Shown: positions 5,417 through 8,003 of the stretch, piece by piece
Position numbering within the stretch: position 1 is the first letter of the stretch
Layout: each line of letters begins with the position of its first letter
Source of the DNA: Burkholderiales bacterium
Lineage (GTDB): Bacteria > Pseudomonadota > Gammaproteobacteria > Burkholderiales > Burkholderiaceae
DNA length: 8,003 nt
Direction: 5' to 3'
NCBI GenBank assembly: GCA_947371645.1
Contig: CANBQJ010000168.1
Location: forward strand, 1 to 8,003
Translations under genes and position numbers: made by a program
Notes under the pieces: generated by a model
Seen by the model: the letters and a program-made list of their open reading frames with translations, nothing else
Databases searched by the model: none
What the model was told of the DNA's origin: nothing

Positions 5417-6597
5417 ATGACCGTGTCAGGCAAAAGCCAAGGACTTGCCATCGCCATGTTGGGGATGGCCTCGGCGGTAGGCATGGGCAATGCACACGCT
5501 GAAGTCCAGTACCAATTCAGTGGCTTTGGCACCGTGGGTGCAACCCGCACCAACAACGATGCCCAATACACCCGCTCACCCATCCAGTACGACGGCGCCT
5601 CGCGTGACTGGGACTTCGGGGTGGATTCCCGATTGGGCTTGCAAGGCGTGGCCCGTGCGGGTGATTTCTCGCTGACCGGCCAGTTGCTGACCCAACGGGT
5701 GGCCAATTCGGACGTGCGCCCCAAGGTGGAATGGCTGTTTGCCAACTATGCGGCTGCCGATGGCGTGGACCTGCGCGCGGGCCGCATGGTGTTGCCGCTC
5801 TTCGTGTTGTCCGACACGCGCAACGTGGGCTTCTCATCCGTCTGGCTGAGGGCCCCGCAAGAGGTGTACTCGATGTACCCCATCAGGGATTGGACGGCGT
5901 CCAGGCCCTGTTTCGGCACAACATTGGCGCGTCGGTGCTGACGGTGCAGCCCTCTTACGGCCAGACCAAGGGCGAGTATTCGCTGTCGACGCTGCAGTCC
6001 ACCATCGAGCTGGACATCAAGCGGCTGGCGGCACTGCAGGTCAATTTGGAAATGGGCAACTGGTTGCTTCACTTGGGGCTGTCCAAGTCGAAGCTTCAAA
6101 GCCACCTGGGTTTTGTGCCGGGACAAGTCCCGACCGGGCCCAGCTCCACGATCCCCCTGGATTCGGTCATCGACCACAACCCCGCCAGCACCAACGAGCG
6201 CATCGAAAGCTACGGCCTGGCCTATGACGATGGCAAGGCGCTGTTTCAGGCTGAATTCGTCCGGCGCAGCCAGGACCCGGGCACCTACGAAAACAGGGGC
6301 CACTACGCGATGGCCGGATGGAAGTTCGGCGCCATCGTGCCCTACTACATCTATGGGCACTTCAAGCCCAACACCTCCGTCGCAGGCCTGCGCACCGGGA
6401 ACTCCAACACCGTGGGCGTGCGCTACGACCTGAGCGGCTCGGCGGCGCTCAAGTTCCAGGCGGAGCGCCGAGACCCGATCAACCTGTTCTTCAACCAGCT
6501 CCCGGCGTCAGACATGTTCGGCCCGCCCGCAGCCCACTGGGAAGAGAAAACCCGCAAGATCAATGTGCTGAGCGCAGCCGTCGACGTTGTCTTCTGA
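5417..6597 (+). pseudogene. Porin-like outer-membrane beta-barrel protein, frameshifted
   Basis: Two overlapping frames together make one protein of about 393 residues. The first (5417-5941) has a signal peptide ending AHA at residue 28, then amphipathic strands (VQYQFSGFGTVGAT, DFGVDSRLGLQGVARAG) and a conserved-looking block, LRAGRMVLPLFVLSDTRNVG, up to EVYSMYPI (residue 156). There the homologous sequence moves to the other frame, QGLDGVQALFRHNIGASVLTVQPSYGQTK, and runs to the stop at 6595-6597, ending in VDVVF, whose terminal Phe is typical of outer-membrane barrels. One extra C near 5884 (ATC CAG instead of ATCAG) would join them without loss. Uninterrupted, this would be an outer-membrane pore; the solute is unknown, though the PstS-like neighbour hints at an anion such as phosphate. 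A sequencing error is as likely as a true mutation: both halves keep good codon structure, as in a gene recently active. Confidence 0.8.
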
Positions 6598-6612
6598 ACC
6601 GGGAGAGCAAGC

Positions 6613-7017
6613 ATGAACCGAACGTGTATCCAAGCGATCCTGGCAGCCGGCATGCTGATGGCGTCCGCAGCCAGCCAGGCCCAAGTGGCCGTGGTGGCCG
6701 GCGCTGGCGTGGGGGCCGTCAACAAGGACCAGCTCGCCAACCTCTACCTGGGCCGCAGCTTCGAATACAAGCTGGTCGATTTGCCCGAAGGCAATGCCAC
6801 GCGCGAGCAGTTCTACAAGAAGCTCGCTGACCGCGACCAGGCTCAGATCAAGGCGATGTGGGCCCGCGTGATCTTCACGGGCAAAGGCCAGGCACCGCAG
6901 GTGGCCAACGACGCGGCGGCGGTGAAAAAGGCGCTCACGGCCGACCCCAAGGCCATCGCCTACATCGACAAGGCGGCGGTGGACAGCAGCTTGAAGGTGC
7001 TGCTGTCACTGGACTGA
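6613..7017 (+). CDS. Short PstS-like periplasmic phosphate-binding-family protein
   Basis: A 134-residue exported protein. Residues 1-23 are a signal peptide (hydrophobic core AILAAGMLMASAA, cleavage after SQA). The mature part resembles one lobe of the PstS/PBP-like fold: GVGAVNKDQLANLYLGRS, then REQFYKKLADRDQAQIKAMWARVIFTGKGQAP (about 64-95) and DPKAIAYIDKAAVD (about 111-124), the last matching the 'GxIGYV'-like segment near the end of phosphate-binding proteins. At 134 residues it is far shorter than true PstS (about 300-350) and lacks the N-terminal lobe with the phosphate-loop serines, so high-affinity phosphate binding by itself is doubtful. It starts 15 bp after the porin-like gene with GGGAGAG as ribosome-binding site, so the two form an operon. 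Such short proteins are often annotated 'phosphate ABC transporter substrate-binding protein'; no ABC permease or ATPase is present here. Confidence 0.85.
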   Translation: MNRTCIQAILAAGMLMASAASQAQVAVVAGAGVGAVNKDQLANLYLGRSFEYKLVDLPEGNATREQFYKKLADRDQAQIKAMWARVIFTGKGQAPQVANDAAAVKKALTADPKAIAYIDKAAVDSSLKVLLSLD

Positions 7018-7037
7018 GGCCCAGGGCCCGGGGCTCA
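7015..7037. terminator. Possible bidirectional terminator between convergent genes
   Basis: TGAGGCCC (7015-7022) and GGGGCTCA (7030-7037) pair with one G/G mismatch around a 7-nt GC-rich centre. The outer bases are the stop codons of the two convergent genes themselves. There is no T-run on either side, so efficiency is doubtful. Confidence 0.35.
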
Positions 7038-7967
7038 AGTCGCCCAGTGCCGCTTCATGAACTCGGCTTGGCGCACCAGCGCCTCGCTCGAGCTTTGCAT
7101 CAGGGCCGCATGGGCCTGGAAGACGTGCCAGCGCTGGTCATACACCTCCAGCTCGGCATGGCGGCCGGCCTTCGTGGCGGCCTGCTGCACCCACACGGCG
7201 TTGTCATAGAGCACCTCGTCGTCGCCCACCTGGGTGAGCGAGGGCGGCAAGGCGCTGAGGTCCTGCGCCAGCGGGTTGGCCAGGGGGTGGTCGTGCGGCA
7301 CGGCCAGGGCTTTCTCCACGGAAGCGCCCCAGGCCAGACGGATCATCGGGTCGCGCGCGACGCGGGCCTCGTGCGTCGAATTGGGCAGCGGGTGCAGGCT
7401 GAAGGCCGGCGACATCATCACCAGGGCGGCCGGGGCGGGCAGGCCCAGGCGCATGGCGGCCACCGCCGTCATGAAGGTCAGGTTGCCACCTGCTGAATCG
7501 CCGGCGATGGCGATGCGGTCGGCCGTGTAGCCCTCTTGCAGCAGCTGCTGGTAGCAGCGCACGCAGTCATCAAGGCCCGCCGGGAAGGCGTGCTCGGGCG
7601 CCAGGCGGTAATGCGGCACCAGCACCAGGGCGCCGGTGAGCGCGCTGAGGCGGCGCGTGATGCTGCGGTGGGTGCGCGGGCTGCCCGCCACGAAGGCGCC
7701 ACCGTGCAAATACAGGATGGCCTGGCGCGGCTTGCCGCCGGCCTTCGGGCTCACGCGCTCGACGGGGATGTGGTCCACCCTGTCGGCCTGCACGCGGGCG
7801 CGGCCATCTTGCGGCATCAGCGAAGAGCCCAAAGCCAGGGCGCCACGCTGCACAGCGAAGGGCCAGGGCGGCCCCAGGTAGGGCTTGAGGGTCAGGCGCA
7901 GGGCGGTGCGCATGACCATCGCCGTGATGCGCTCGCGCAGCGCGTCAGGCGGTGCATAGCGGCGCAC
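7035..7967 (-). CDS. Alpha/beta hydrolase, hormone-sensitive-lipase (family IV) esterase
   Basis: A 310-residue cytoplasmic esterase with no signal peptide, expected to hydrolyse short- to medium-chain acyl esters. The HSL/Abhydrolase_3 marks are all present: oxyanion motif YLHGGAFVAGSPRTH with HGG at 88-90, PHYRLAPEHAFPAGLDD (118-134), nucleophile GDSAGGN with Ser158, acidic segment QVGDDEVLYDN (246-256), and His281 in RWHVFQ. At the place where many relatives have DPLxD this protein reads DEVLYD, so the catalytic acid may be Glu251 or a neighbouring Asp. The start shown is GTG (7965-7967) without a visible ribosome-binding site, and the frame stays open through the remaining 36 bases to 8003, so the true start may lie outside the window. 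It converges on the PstS-like gene with a 17-bp gap. It may act on the same class of substrates as the secreted lipase, but nothing links them directly. Confidence 0.88.
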   Translation of the reverse strand: MRRYAPPDALRERITAMVMRTALRLTLKPYLGPPWPFAVQRGALALGSSLMPQDGRARVQADRVDHIPVERVSPKAGGKPRQAILYLHGGAFVAGSPRTHRSITRRLSALTGALVLVPHYRLAPEHAFPAGLDDCVRCYQQLLQEGYTADRIAIAGDSAGGNLTFMTAVAAMRLGLPAPAALVMMSPAFSLHPLPNSTHEARVARDPMIRLAWGASVEKALAVPHDHPLANPLAQDLSALPPSLTQVGDDEVLYDNAVWVQQAATKAGRHAELEVYDQRWHVFQAHAALMQSSSEALVRQAEFMKRHWAT

Positions 7968-8003
7968 CAGCGGGCTGCTGGCGGGGGCGCCCTGAGGGGC
8001 CCC

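Noticed and set aside
5746..6360. A 204-codon minus-strand frame opposite the porin-like gene
   Set aside because: It has no recognisable domain and lies antisense to clear beta-barrel coding sequence.
1..8003. tRNA, rRNA or CRISPR array
   Set aside because: No cloverleaf with a T-loop GTTCGAATC-type core, no rRNA-like sequence and no regularly spaced direct repeats were seen on either strand.

Overview
The window is GC-rich DNA with dense CTG, GCC, AAG and ATC codon use. The protein families, a long FadE-like acyl-CoA dehydrogenase, a secreted LIP-type lipase and an outer-membrane porin paired with a short PstS-like protein, suggest a Gram-negative betaproteobacterium, most likely of the order Burkholderiales. 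That placement is inferred from gene content, since no rRNA or other marker is present.

Layout, left to right: (1) 1-1035 (+), the 3' part of an acyl-CoA dehydrogenase that enters from outside the window, followed by two stem-loops, the second with a T-run. (2) 1132-1797 (+), a TetR-family regulator. (3) A perfect 34-bp palindrome (1856-1889) that can terminate transcription from both sides. (4) 1955-2140 (-), a 61-residue peptide with a textbook double-glycine leader, MKNLSQKEVAQVAGG, and a 46-residue cationic core. It looks like an unannotated bacteriocin/microcin-type or signalling peptide and is the most interesting element here. (5) 2141-2588, about 450 bp without a convincing gene, carrying three inverted repeats: 8-bp arms, 13-bp arms 124 bp apart, and a 7-bp-arm hairpin just before the next gene. 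(6) 2589-4382 (+), a 597-residue secreted lipase/esterase with a Ser-Asp-His triad and an extra beta-rich C-terminal domain. (7) 4499-5182 (+), a 227-residue membrane-anchored, helical periplasmic protein of unrecognised family, ending in a strong terminator. (8) 5417-6597 (+), a porin-like outer-membrane beta-barrel gene broken by what looks like a single missing base near 5884. (9) 6613-7017 (+), a short PstS-like periplasmic protein 15 bp downstream. (10) 7035-7967 (-), a convergent HSL-family alpha/beta hydrolase whose frame stays open to the window edge.

Three genes fit acyl-ester and fatty-acid use: the secreted lipase, the intracellular esterase and the acyl-CoA dehydrogenase, and the TetR regulator could control part of that set. 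The membrane-anchored helical protein directly after the lipase has the topology of a lipase foldase but not its recognised motif. The porin and PstS-like pair forms a separate two-gene unit. The double-glycine peptide sits alone: no C39-peptidase ABC transporter, HlyD-type adaptor or immunity gene is visible in the window.
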